From Streptomonospora nanhaiensis (GTDB taxonomy: Bacteria; Actinomycetota; Actinomycetes; Streptosporangiales; Streptosporangiaceae), in contig NZ_CP113264.1 of assembly GCF_026642255.1 (NCBI RefSeq), positions 1 through 64,000 on the forward strand: a stretch of DNA of 64,000 nucleotides. Direction: 5' to 3'. This document shows positions 14,159 through 22,573 of this stretch, one piece after another. Both the position numbers and the translations under genes were made by a program. Each line of letters begins with the position of its first letter. The first letter of the stretch is position 1. The notes under the pieces are model-generated. The model was given only the letters and a program-made list of their open reading frames with translations. It was not told the origin of the DNA and made no database searches.

Positions 14159-15085
14159 TCAGGCGGCGGCCTGGTCCGTGACGCGCCGGACGGCCTCGAC
14201 GGCGATCCCGGGCTGGTCGACGTGGATGTAGTGACCGCTCTCCTCGGCGGTGCTGAGCTCGCTGAGGCCGGAGACCCCGCTCCACTTCTCCTGGCCCTCG
14301 GCCCACACGCGCTCCAGGTCGGCGCCGTACTCGGGGATCTCCCCGAGGTACTGCACCCCGTGCTGGATGATCTCCGTCGGGATGTCCCCGGCGGAGCGCA
14401 CCTCCGGGTTGCTCTCGATGACGATCTGCTCCGGGTTCTCACCCTCGAACACGGCGAGGTTCTGGGCGCGCACCTCGGCGCCCGGTCCGGTGGCCGTCTC
14501 GGGGATCACGCCGGTGATGTCGTCGAGCATCGTCGGGGACGTGGCGTCCAGCAGGACCAGTCCCGCGACCCTGTCCTGGTGGTCGGGGGCGTAGCGGGCG
14601 GCGATCAGCCCGCCCAGCGAGTGGCCGACCAGGACGACCGGGCCGTCGCCGGCGATGTCGTCGAGGACGGCGGTCAGGGTCTCGCCGACGTCGGCGATGC
14701 TCTGGGGGCCCTCCGGCTGGTCGCTCGCGCCCTCGCCGAACCGGTCGTAGGAGCAGACCCGGTCCCCGTCGCTCAGGGTCTCCTGGAGGTCGGCCATGGT
14801 GTCCAGCCCGTCGCCCATCCCGGCCATCAGGACGACGACCGGCCGGTCGTCCGCCGGGAGGCCGGAACAGGACACGTTCACGGAGCCGCCCCCGACCTCG
14901 AGCGTCTTGGTTCCCGTGAACAGCTCTCCGTCGGTCATCACGTCCTCGGCGGCGGTCTCCAGGTCGGTCCGGACCTCGTCCAGGCCGGACCGCACGTCGG
15001 AGAGCGGCCCGCATCCGGTGAGCGCCGTGACGGCGACGGTGCAGCACAGTGCGGTCAGGGCGGTCGCCCGGACGGTGCGGGGCAT
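14159..15085 (-). CDS. Lipoprotein alpha/beta hydrolase
   Basis: A 308-residue exported enzyme of unknown substrate. The N-terminus is a lipoprotein signal with lipobox LTGC (Cys25), so it should be anchored to the outer face of the membrane. The alpha/beta hydrolase nucleophile elbow GHSLGG places Ser156. The oxyanion strand VVVLMAGMGDG and a late SGHYIHVDQPG with the likely catalytic His follow. The ATG at 15085 has a GGAGG site. No partner gene is evident, and the MerR gene upstream on the same strand is separated by 334 bases. Confidence 0.88.
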   Translation of the reverse strand: MPRTVRATALTALCCTVAVTALTGCGPLSDVRSGLDEVRTDLETAAEDVMTDGELFTGTKTLEVGGGSVNVSCSGLPADDRPVVVLMAGMGDGLDTMADLQETLSDGDRVCSYDRFGEGASDQPEGPQSIADVGETLTAVLDDIAGDGPVVLVGHSLGGLIAARYAPDHQDRVAGLVLLDATSPTMLDDITGVIPETATGPGAEVRAQNLAVFEGENPEQIVIESNPEVRSAGDIPTEIIQHGVQYLGEIPEYGADLERVWAEGQEKWSGVSGLSELSTAEESGHYIHVDQPGIAVEAVRRVTDQAAA

Positions 15086-15305
15086 GGGGTCCTCCAGAGG
15101 AACGGGTTGAGGGGGCGGACGTCGCCAGGGGCGTCGGCGCCGTTCACCGCGGCACGGACCGCGCGGCCCGACGGAACGCGGCGACTGGGGAGAACGCTAC
15201 GGACGCGGCGGGTCGGCGTCGTCACCACACGGTGGACACCTGCTTGTCGCTCGCACGGGGGACAGGGGCGGCCCCCGGACGGCACGGCCTCCGTTCACCT
15301 GCGCC

Positions 15306-15369
15306 GACAAGTCCCCGAGCCGGCAAGGCGCCGGGCCGACACGTCGATCCGTCCACTTGTCGACCCTCC
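15306..15369. repeat. Octamer-period degenerate repeat
   Basis: Eight 8-base units in register: GACAAGTC, CCCGAGCC, GGCAAGGC, GCCGGGCC, GACACGTC, GATCCGTC, CACTTGTC, GACCCTCC. It fills part of the 15086-15419 gap; no gene is seen there. Confidence 0.55.
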
Positions 15370-15419
15370 CCGGCGGCGGGCACGCCTCCCGTGCCGCGCC
15401 GCGCCGGGCGCGGGCGCCG

Positions 15420-16175
15420 TCAGGCCCCCTCGTCCCGCGAGGACGCGGGCGGGTCGTCCCGCAGGATCTTCCCCAGGCGCATCATGACGTCGACCTGGGC
15501 GGGGTTGTAGAGGTCCTTGAGCGCGGTCACGCTCGTCTCCGCGGCGTACCGGGGGCGCTTCGGCGCGATCCTGTTCAGGTCCCCCAGCACGGGGTGGTCG
15601 GCGAGGAGGCCGCGGACGGGGCCGGCGAGCCGCTCCGCCAGCTCGCGGCGCGTCTCCTCGTCGGCGTCCTCGGGCAGGGCGTCGAAATCGGACTCCTCCT
15701 CGACGACCCGGCGGTCCTTGAGCGCCTCGCTGTAGGAGCTCATCGCGGCGGGGTCCATCAACCGCGTCATGACGACGACGAACGAGCGGTCGGCCTCGCT
15801 CATGTCCACGTCGGCGGTGGCGAGCGCCATCTCGGGCGGGAGTTCGGTGGGCGCCGACTTGCGCAGGACCAGGGCCAGCTCCAGGCGCACCCGCTGGAGC
15901 CGCTCGATCGTGGCCTCCAGCTCGGCGTCCAGGCTCCGCAGCGCCTCGTCGGGGTAGGACTCGGCCTCGCCCATGTCGGCGATCTGGGCCAGGGAGAACC
16001 CCAGCTCCGACAGGCGCTTGATCCTCAGGACCCGGATCAGGTGCGCCACCCCGTAGCTCTTGTAGCCGTTGGAGCGCCGCTCCGGCTCCTCCAGCAGGCC
16101 CACCTCGTGGTAGTGCCGCACCGCCCGCACGCTCGTGCCGGCGAGCTCCGCCAATTGCCGGGTGCTCCAGGCCAT
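15420..16175 (-). CDS. MerR-family regulator
   Basis: A 251-residue transcription factor. The N-terminal winged HTH reads MAWSTRQLAELAGTSVRAVR followed by HYHEVGLLEEPERRSNGYKSYG, typical MerR, then a dimer helix ending near residue 110. The C-terminal half is long and acidic and has no Cys cluster, so metal sensing is unlikely; an organic ligand or protein partner is possible. The ATG at 16175 has GAGGAGG eight bases upstream. Targets cannot be told from the sequence. Confidence 0.87.
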   Translation of the reverse strand: MAWSTRQLAELAGTSVRAVRHYHEVGLLEEPERRSNGYKSYGVAHLIRVLRIKRLSELGFSLAQIADMGEAESYPDEALRSLDAELEATIERLQRVRLELALVLRKSAPTELPPEMALATADVDMSEADRSFVVVMTRLMDPAAMSSYSEALKDRRVVEEESDFDALPEDADEETRRELAERLAGPVRGLLADHPVLGDLNRIAPKRPRYAAETSVTALKDLYNPAQVDVMMRLGKILRDDPPASSRDEGA

Positions 16176-16260
16176 GCCCGTCCCTCCTCGAAGTTCGCGC
16201 CCCCCGGCGCGGACGCGCCGACGGTACCCATGGGAAACCATGCCCCTACGGCATGGTCAA

Positions 16261-16300
16261 GCCCAGCTGCCCAGCTGCCCAGCTGCCCAGCCGCCCCGCC
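16261..16300. repeat. GCCCAGCT octamer tandem repeat
   Basis: Three exact GCCCAGCT units (16261-16284), then GCCCAGCC and GCCCCGCC. It sits in the divergent promoter gap (16176-16461) between the MerR gene and the SUKH protein gene, so copy number could affect expression. Confidence 0.8.
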
Positions 16301-16461
16301 GTCGCGGCGCCCGCCGGAGCGGCCGGGAACCCCGGAGCCGCCGTGTGTTCCGCGCGGCTCCGACTGTCGGCCCGCGCGCGTAGCCTTCCCCCGTCCCCGG
16401 GGCGCGGTCGTCCGCGCAGCCGGACAGCACCCCTCCCCTCCTCCCCTCACTTGGAGCCCTC

Positions 16462-18579
16462 ATGCCGGAGCACATGCCCGCCCTCGTCTTCCTCACCGAA
16501 CGGCAGAGGAGCGGGACGGGGCGGTGGACCTCCGACCACGGACTGGTCGTCGGGTTCGAGGCCGGTCCGGCCGTGCCGCTCGCCCGACTCGACTGGCGGG
16601 ACGTCGACGGCGCCGAGGCGGTGATCGGGTTCGACCCCGGGATGACCGCCTTCGTCGGCCTGCGGGTCGCCGCGGACGGCACCTCCTACGAGTGGCGGGG
16701 CCGTCTGGTGCAGCGGACCTCGGCCGGCCCCCACCGCTTCCTGGTCGCGGGCGGCCGGGCGGACGAGGAGCTGCGCCTGCTCGTCGAGGACGGCGGGGCG
16801 CCGGTCTCGCGGTTCGGCTGGGCCGACCGCGAGGGCGGCGGCGGCTCGGTCCTCCTGCGCTCCGTGGACCTGGACGAGTCCGCCTCGATGGTCGAGATCA
16901 CCGACCGGGTGCGCGAGGTGCGGGCGGGGAACGAGCACGCGAGGGCGGGCGAGGTCGCCCTCAACGTGCTCGACGCGACGGCCGCCAAGTGGCTCTCCTG
17001 GCGGGACGCCGACTTCCTGGAGTTCACCATGGAGGAGCCCGTCCGGGTCCGGCACTACGCGCTGGAGTCGGCCAACGACTTCGCCGACCGCGACCCCCGG
17101 GACTGGGTGCTCCAGGGCTCACAGGACGGCCGGACGTGGGTGGACCTCGACGCGCGCGCCGACGAGACCTTCCCGCAGCGGCACCACGCCCGCGACTTCC
17201 ACGTGACCGGCGAGGCCTCCGAGGAGTCCTACCGGTTCCTGAGGCTGGAGATCACCCGCAACTCCGGCGGGGGCGAGACCCAGCTGTGCCGGGTCCGGTT
17301 CTTCTCCGGCAGGCGCTCGTACGAGGCGTTCACCGGCCACCGCTACGCGGCCGGGGAGGCGCCGGCGCCGTACGCGGGCATCGCCGCCGAGCTCGTGGAG
17401 GGCGCCCCGAACACCGTCGGGAGCTGGCGGTCCTTCCTCGCCGAGTACAGCGCCGACATGCTGCGGGTCCTGGAGCCGGGCGAGCTCGTGGAGACGACCG
17501 GCGAACAGCGCGCCGCGTCCTGGCTGGGCTACGAGGGCGCCTCCGAGGAGCGGATCGCGGCCCTGGAGGAAAGGCTCGGGACCCCGCTGCCGCCCAGTTA
17601 CAGGTCGTTCCTCGGGGCCTCCGACGGCTGGACCAGGATGGGCATGTTCATGTACGCCCTCCTCTCCGCCGACGAGGCCGGCTGGGCGGACGACTTCCAC
17701 GACGAGGCGATGCTCGACGAGGAGGAGCTGAGGGAGGACGGACTGGTCGGCCCGTTCCTCGTGGTCTCCGGCGCCAGCGACGCGCAGACCTGGCTGCTCG
17801 ACGCGGGGGACGTCTCCCCCGACGGAGAGTGGGCCGCCTACGTGTGGGCGAGCTGGTACCCCGGGCTGGGCGAGCGCCACCGCTCCTTCGCGGACCTGGT
17901 CGTCGCCGAGCGCGCCTCGTTCGAGGAGCTGAGCGGGTCGGAGGGCCGGCCGGTGCGCCCGGAGGGCGCCGAGGACCTCCTGGCCCGGGGGCGCGCGGCG
18001 GCGCTGCGCGGCCGGGTGACCGACGCGATGGAGACCTTCCGCAAGGCCGAGGAGAAGGGGTCGGGCGCCGCCGCCTACCTCAGGGCGGTGCTCTCGGCCT
18101 TCCTCGACGTCAACGGGATCCACCACGAGCTGCGCGGACTCCTGCACCGGCCCCACGTGGTGGCCGAGGTCGGTGTCGGGCAGATCGAGTCCGAGGCCCT
18201 TCCGCTCTACCTGTACAGCGCCGGACTGGACGCCCACGGGAGCACGGCCTTCGCGGTCCGCGCGCTGGGCGGCGGGGCGACGGGATTCGAGCTGCCGTCG
18301 ACCGACGAGGAGCGGGACGCCCTGCTCGCCTCCCGCCGGGCCCCGGAGCCGCCCGCCTTCGAGCGCGCCCTGGACCGGGCCCGCGCCCTGGTGGCGCGGG
18401 GTGCCGGCGACGAGGCCTGGGCCGTCATCGAGGAGGCGCTGGCCGAGTGGTACCCGGTCTCGCCGAACCGCGTCGCGCCGGTCGTCCTGCTCACCGACCC
18501 CGCCCTGCGCGGCGCGGTCACCCCGAGCCGGGCGCGCGAGGTGGTGTTCACCCCGCGCGGCGTCCACCCGGACGTCTGA
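16462..18579 (+). CDS. Large protein with F5/8C-like and SUKH (SMI1/KNR4) domains
   Basis: A 705-residue protein without signal peptide or membrane segment. Residues about 175-280 read like a discoidin/F5-8 type C fold (AKWLSWRDADFLEFTMEEP, VRVRHYALESANDFADRDPRDWVLQGSQDG, CRVRFF). Residues about 363-490 resemble a SUKH/SMI1-KNR4 domain (RIAALEERLGTPLPPSYRSF, LGASDGWTRMG, then acidic stretches). Residues about 503-546 look TPR-like. SUKH domains are frequent in immunity proteins of polymorphic toxin systems, but no toxin is adjacent. Two Met codons (16462 and 16474) could start it. Domain assignments are by eye. Confidence 0.72.
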   Translation: MPEHMPALVFLTERQRSGTGRWTSDHGLVVGFEAGPAVPLARLDWRDVDGAEAVIGFDPGMTAFVGLRVAADGTSYEWRGRLVQRTSAGPHRFLVAGGRADEELRLLVEDGGAPVSRFGWADREGGGGSVLLRSVDLDESASMVEITDRVREVRAGNEHARAGEVALNVLDATAAKWLSWRDADFLEFTMEEPVRVRHYALESANDFADRDPRDWVLQGSQDGRTWVDLDARADETFPQRHHARDFHVTGEASEESYRFLRLEITRNSGGGETQLCRVRFFSGRRSYEAFTGHRYAAGEAPAPYAGIAAELVEGAPNTVGSWRSFLAEYSADMLRVLEPGELVETTGEQRAASWLGYEGASEERIAALEERLGTPLPPSYRSFLGASDGWTRMGMFMYALLSADEAGWADDFHDEAMLDEEELREDGLVGPFLVVSGASDAQTWLLDAGDVSPDGEWAAYVWASWYPGLGERHRSFADLVVAERASFEELSGSEGRPVRPEGAEDLLARGRAAALRGRVTDAMETFRKAEEKGSGAAAYLRAVLSAFLDVNGIHHELRGLLHRPHVVAEVGVGQIESEALPLYLYSAGLDAHGSTAFAVRALGGGATGFELPSTDEERDALLASRRAPEPPAFERALDRARALVARGAGDEAWAVIEEALAEWYPVSPNRVAPVVLLTDPALRGAVTPSRAREVVFTPRGVHPDV

Positions 18580-18620
18580 CCGGGGACGGGGCGCCCGGGG
18601 CGGGGCCGTCCTCCGTCCGG

Positions 18621-18668
18621 GCGCCGCAGGGTCCGCCACCGCCGCCGCGGTGGCGGACCCTGCGGCGC
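18621..18668. terminator. Bidirectional terminator
   Basis: Perfect 22-base arms (18621-18642 and 18647-18668) with a CGCC loop, between the convergent SUKH-protein and LacI-type genes. Confidence 0.9.
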
Positions 18669-18699
18669 TCCGCGGCCGGGACGGGGAAGCCGTCCCGGG

Positions 18700-19677
18700 T
18701 CACGCGTCCACGGGCTCCGCGGTGTCGGGCCAGCGCACCGGCACGGGCAGGCGCCGGCGCTCGGCCGGGAGGGGGTGCCGGGGGTCGGCGGCGATCCGGG
18801 CGAGCAGCAGGTCCGCGGCCTCACGGCCGAGTTCGGCGCCGTCGACGTCGATGGCCGGTACGCCGCGCATCGCCAGGGACTCCACGACCATGCGCTCCGA
18901 GCTGACCGTGACGGGGCGTCCGGCGGGCTCGGCGGCCAGCGCGAACATCAGGCCCAGCCCGATGGCGGTCGCGTAGGGCACCACCGCGGTCGCGCCGGAG
19001 TCCCGCACGGAGGGCGCGACCGCCACCCCCGCGGCGAAGGTGGAGGGGTGGGGTCCCAGGACGGTCAGTTCGGCGCGGCCGGAGGCGGCGGAGGTGACGG
19101 CGGCCGTCCGCTGGCGGTCCTGCCAGGAGCCCGCCGGTCCGCCGACGTAGACGATCCGTTCGTGGCCGTCGTCCACCAGGCGCGACACCAGGAAGCCGAA
19201 CGCGGTCGCGGTGTCGGCCACGGCCGAGGTCATCCCCTCGATCTCGCGGTCGACCAGCACGGTGGGCTTGAGCTCCCCCGCGGCGCGGACCACGTCGTCC
19301 GGTCCGCGCGGGGCCACGACGACGAAGCCGTCGACCTGGCTGGCCAGGCGGGTGAAGGCCCCCGGCGCGTCCGGGGAGTCCAGGGGGTGCACCGCCACGG
19401 TGAGCTGGAGGTCGGCCTCCCCCGCCCGTGCCTGGGCGCCGCCGATGATGGGCGTGAAGAAGCTGTTGTCGAGGGTGGGCACCACCAGGGCGACGATGCC
19501 GGTGCGCCCCCGCGCGAGCTGGCGTGCGGCGCGGTTGGGGACGAACCCCAGCTGCTTCGCCGCGGCCCTGACCCGGGCGGCGGTCTCGGGGGCCACCAGC
19601 TCCTCACGGCTCAGCGCGCGGGACGCGGTCGCCTTCGACACCGCGGCGAGCGCGGCCACGTCGGCCAGAGTGGGCAC
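18700..19677 (-). CDS. LacI-family repressor of the adjacent ABC operon
   Basis: A 325-residue regulator. The N-terminal HTH MPTLADVAALAAVSKATASR and hinge helix LGFVPNRAARQLARGRTG are classic LacI. A periplasmic-binding-protein-like sensor domain follows (IVALVVPTLDNSFFTPIIGG; DGFVVVAPRG; ERIVYVGGPAGSWQDRQR). The GTG at 19677 has GGAGG upstream. It is divergent from the ABC operon, and a tandem LacI-type operator lies in the shared promoter region, so it very likely represses that operon and is released by the imported compound or a product (inference). Confidence 0.93.
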   Translation of the reverse strand: MPTLADVAALAAVSKATASRALSREELVAPETAARVRAAAKQLGFVPNRAARQLARGRTGIVALVVPTLDNSFFTPIIGGAQARAGEADLQLTVAVHPLDSPDAPGAFTRLASQVDGFVVVAPRGPDDVVRAAGELKPTVLVDREIEGMTSAVADTATAFGFLVSRLVDDGHERIVYVGGPAGSWQDRQRTAAVTSAASGRAELTVLGPHPSTFAAGVAVAPSVRDSGATAVVPYATAIGLGLMFALAAEPAGRPVTVSSERMVVESLAMRGVPAIDVDGAELGREAADLLLARIAADPRHPLPAERRRLPVPVRWPDTAEPVDA

Positions 19678-19813
19678 GGATTCGCCTCCAGGTCTCGTCG
19701 GTCAACCCTAGCCCGGTCGCGGGGCAGGGGCCCGGCCACCGGGTCTCGCAGGTTGTTACACGGTGTTTACACGGATGATGCTGCGTGGACGCGTCTTCGC
19801 ACCCTAGGGTGTG

Positions 19814-19839
19814 TGAAACCGGTTGTGCAACCGGTTTCA
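19814..19839. promoter_or_regulatory. Tandem LacI-type operator
   Basis: The 26-base near-perfect dyad (only the central pair breaks it) contains two AAACCGGTT/AACCGGTT cores. The right 14-mer TGCAACCGGTTTCA fits the LacI-family pattern TGNAANCGNTTNCA exactly, and the left TGAAACCGGTTGTG fits its first half. It lies 23 bases before the first permease GTG and 137 bases from the regulator start. Confidence 0.88.
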
Positions 19840-19861
19840 TCACGCCCGAAGGAGGAAGGCC

Positions 19862-20683
19862 GTGCACTCACGCAAGTCGGCCCTCTTGCTCGTGCCCGGG
19901 TTGGCCTTCCTGCTCGTGGGGTTCCTCGTCCCGACGCTGCTGATGCTCTTCTCCCCGCCGGGCACGGGAGCCGCGGAGGTCTTCGCCCGGCTCGGCCGGA
20001 TGCTCACGGACCCCTACGACCTGCGCATCATCTGGCGCACGGTCCGCCTGGGGCTGATCGTGACGGCGCTCTGCGTCGGGCTCGGGTTCCCGATCGCCTA
20101 CCTGCTGGCCCGCTCCACCTCGCGCTGGGCGGGTGTCCTGCTCGCGCTCGCGATCTTCCCGCTGCTCCTCAGCAACGTCGTGCGCACCTTCGGGTGGCTG
20201 GTCATCCTGGGCGCGAACGGCGCCGTCGGCCAGGCCCTCGTCGCGACGGGACTCGTGGACAGGGCGCCGCAGCTGCTCTACACCGAGCTCGCCATCGTCC
20301 TCGGCCTCACCCAGCTGTTCCTGCCGCTCGCGGTCATCTCCTGCTACTCGGCGGTCGCCCAGGTCGACCCCGGCCTCGACGAGGCCGCCCGGGGGCTGGG
20401 CGCGGGCCGGGTCCGCACCTTCTGGAGCGTCGTGGTGCCGCTCTCGTCGCCGGGCATCGTCGTGGCGGCCACCCTGGTCTTCGCCGGCGCCGTCACCGCC
20501 TACACCACTCCCTACCTCCTGGGCGGCTCGGGCCAGCGCATGCTCGCCACCCAGCTCTACGCCTACTCCAGCGTCACGGTGGACTGGGCCTCGGCCTCGG
20601 CCACCGCGCTCGTCATGACGGTGCTCGTCTTCCTCGTCTCCGGCCTGTCCTCCGCCTTCGGCCGCAAGGGGGCCACAGCGTGA
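19862..20683 (+). CDS. ABC transporter permease, PotB-type
   Basis: First inner-membrane subunit of a spermidine/putrescine-type importer, 273 residues with about six membrane segments. It begins VHSRKSALLLVPGLAFLLVGFLVPTLLM. The EAA loop that contacts the ATPase is near YSAVAQVDPGLDEAARGLGAGRVRTFWSVVVPLSSPGI. The GTG at 19862 has GGAGG and follows the LacI operator. Its stop overlaps the next permease start (GTGA at 20680), so the operon is translationally coupled. Confidence 0.92.
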   Translation: MHSRKSALLLVPGLAFLLVGFLVPTLLMLFSPPGTGAAEVFARLGRMLTDPYDLRIIWRTVRLGLIVTALCVGLGFPIAYLLARSTSRWAGVLLALAIFPLLLSNVVRTFGWLVILGANGAVGQALVATGLVDRAPQLLYTELAIVLGLTQLFLPLAVISCYSAVAQVDPGLDEAARGLGAGRVRTFWSVVVPLSSPGIVVAATLVFAGAVTAYTTPYLLGGSGQRMLATQLYAYSSVTVDWASASATALVMTVLVFLVSGLSSAFGRKGATA

Positions 20684-21477
20684 ACACCCGCCGCCCCGTC
20701 GCCGCCGCGCTCGCGGTCGCCGGATACGTCGTCATGCTCGTGCCGATCCTGTTCGTGGTCGTCACCGCGTTCACCGCGGGCAGCACGCTCCGCTTCCCGC
20801 CGGAGGGGCTCTCCACCCGGTGGTTCGAGGAGGCGCTGGGCTACGAGCCCTTCCTCACCGCGCTCGTGTCGAGCCTCCAGCTGGCGGCGCTGGCCACCGC
20901 GCTCGCGCTGCTGATCGGCGTGCCCGTGGCCGTCGCGATCCACCGGGGCCGGATCCCCGGCAAGGGCCTGGTCGAGGGTCTGTTCCTGTCGCCGCTCATC
21001 GTCCCGGAACTGGTGGTGGGGCTCGCCCTCTACCAGCAGCTCATGATCGGGTTCGGGCTCGACAGCCTCACCGCGCTGACGCTCGGGCACACCGCGCTCA
21101 TGATCCCCTACGCGGTGCGCGTCACGGGGGCGTCCCTGGCGCTGGCCGACCCGCACGTCGAGGAGGCCGCCCGGGGCCTCGGGGCCTCGCCCCTGAGGAC
21201 CTTCGCGACGGTGACCCTGCCGCTGCTGCGCCCGGGGATCTTCTCGGCCGCGCTCCTGAGCTTCGTCACCTCCTTCAACAACGTGCCGCTCTCCCTGCTG
21301 CTCCAGACCCGGGAGTTCCGCACCCTGCCCGTCACGATGCTCGACTACGTCCAGCAGAGCTACGACCCCATGGTCGCGGCGATGGCCACGCTCATCCTCG
21401 CGGGCACCGTCGTCCTCGCCGTCCTCGCCGAACGCACCGTCGGCTTCGCCAAGATCTTCGGAGGTATCAACCGATGA
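20680..21477 (+). CDS. ABC transporter permease, PotC-type
   Basis: Second permease, 265 residues, about six membrane segments, EAA loop near DPHVEEAARGLGASPLRTFATVTLPLLRPGI. Starts in a GTGA overlap with the first permease and ends in an ATGA overlap with the ATPase gene at 21474. The pair forms a heterodimeric channel of the polyamine/iron/phosphonate importer class. Confidence 0.92.
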   Translation: MNTRRPVAAALAVAGYVVMLVPILFVVVTAFTAGSTLRFPPEGLSTRWFEEALGYEPFLTALVSSLQLAALATALALLIGVPVAVAIHRGRIPGKGLVEGLFLSPLIVPELVVGLALYQQLMIGFGLDSLTALTLGHTALMIPYAVRVTGASLALADPHVEEAARGLGASPLRTFATVTLPLLRPGIFSAALLSFVTSFNNVPLSLLLQTREFRTLPVTMLDYVQQSYDPMVAAMATLILAGTVVLAVLAERTVGFAKIFGGINR

Positions 21478-22490
21478 CCAGCGCTGCCGAGTTCGTCGGC
21501 GTCAGCCAGAAGTTCGGTGACTTCACCGCGGTCGACGACCTCAGCCTGACCATCGCCGAGGGGCGGCTCACGACGCTCCTCGGACCCAGCGGCTGCGGCA
21601 AGACCACGAGCCTGCGCATGCTGGCCGGGTACTCCAGGCCCACCGCGGGGACCATCCGGATCGCGGGACGGGACTGCACGCGCGTTCCGCCGGAACGGCG
21701 CGACCTGGGCATGGTCTTCCAGTCCTACGCGCTCTTCCCGCACATGACCGTCGCGGACAACGTCGGCTACGGCCTCAAGCTCCGCCGGGTCGCGAAGGAG
21801 GAGCGGCGGCGCCGGGTCATGGAGACCCTGGAGCTGGTGGGCCTGGCCCACCTCGCCGGGAACAGGCCGAAGAAGCTCTCCGGCGGCCAGCAGCAGCGCG
21901 TGGCCCTCGCCCGCGCCATCGCGATCCGCCCCAAGCTCCTGCTGCTCGACGAGCCCCTCTCCAACCTGGACGCGCGCCTGCGCGTGCAGATGCGGGCCGA
22001 GATCCGCCGCATCCAGGCGGAGACGGGCCTGACCGTCGTCCTGGTCACGCACGACCAGGACGAGGCACTGGAGATGTCCGACGACATGGTGCTCATGCGG
22101 GCGGGGCGGGTGATGCAGCAGGGACCGCCGCGCGAGGTCTTCCCCGCTCCGGCCAACCGCTTCGTCGCCGAGTTCCTGGGCTACGAGAACTTCCTCGCCG
22201 ACGCCGAGGGCCGGACCCTCACGGTCCGGCCCGAGAACCTCCGCGTCGCCGCGGGGGCCGCGGACGCCGACGCCCCGGCCGGCCCCGGCGGGCTGCTCCT
22301 GCGGGGCACGGTGGCCCACATCGCCTACCGCGGGGCCGACCTCCTGGTCACCGTGGACGCGACCGACGACACCGGCGCGGCCGTGCGCCTGCTCTGCGAC
22401 GTGCGCGGCGGTGCGGCCGAGGGCCTCTCGCCCGGGGGCGAGGTGACCGTCGACGCCCGGGAGGGCGCCCTGGTGCGCCTGCCCGACTGA
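21474..22490 (+). CDS. ABC transporter ATPase, PotA-type
   Basis: A 338-residue ATPase with Walker A GPSGCGKTTSLRMLAGY (about 38), Q-loop FQSYALFPHMTV, signature LSGGQQQRVALARA, Walker B LLLLDEPLSNLD, H-loop VTHDQDEA, and a C-terminal TOBE-like domain from about residue 255 (LTVRPENLRV). It starts in an ATGA overlap with the second permease. It powers uptake of the ligand carried by the lipoprotein encoded next. Confidence 0.95.
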   Translation: MTSAAEFVGVSQKFGDFTAVDDLSLTIAEGRLTTLLGPSGCGKTTSLRMLAGYSRPTAGTIRIAGRDCTRVPPERRDLGMVFQSYALFPHMTVADNVGYGLKLRRVAKEERRRRVMETLELVGLAHLAGNRPKKLSGGQQQRVALARAIAIRPKLLLLDEPLSNLDARLRVQMRAEIRRIQAETGLTVVLVTHDQDEALEMSDDMVLMRAGRVMQQGPPREVFPAPANRFVAEFLGYENFLADAEGRTLTVRPENLRVAAGAADADAPAGPGGLLLRGTVAHIAYRGADLLVTVDATDDTGAAVRLLCDVRGGAAEGLSPGGEVTVDAREGALVRLPD

Positions 22491-22573
22491 CCCCGTCCCC
22501 CGCGGACCGGAACCCCGGCCCGCTCCGAACCGCCCGGATCCGCCGGGCGTCCGGCGAGAGGAAACCGCACGCC

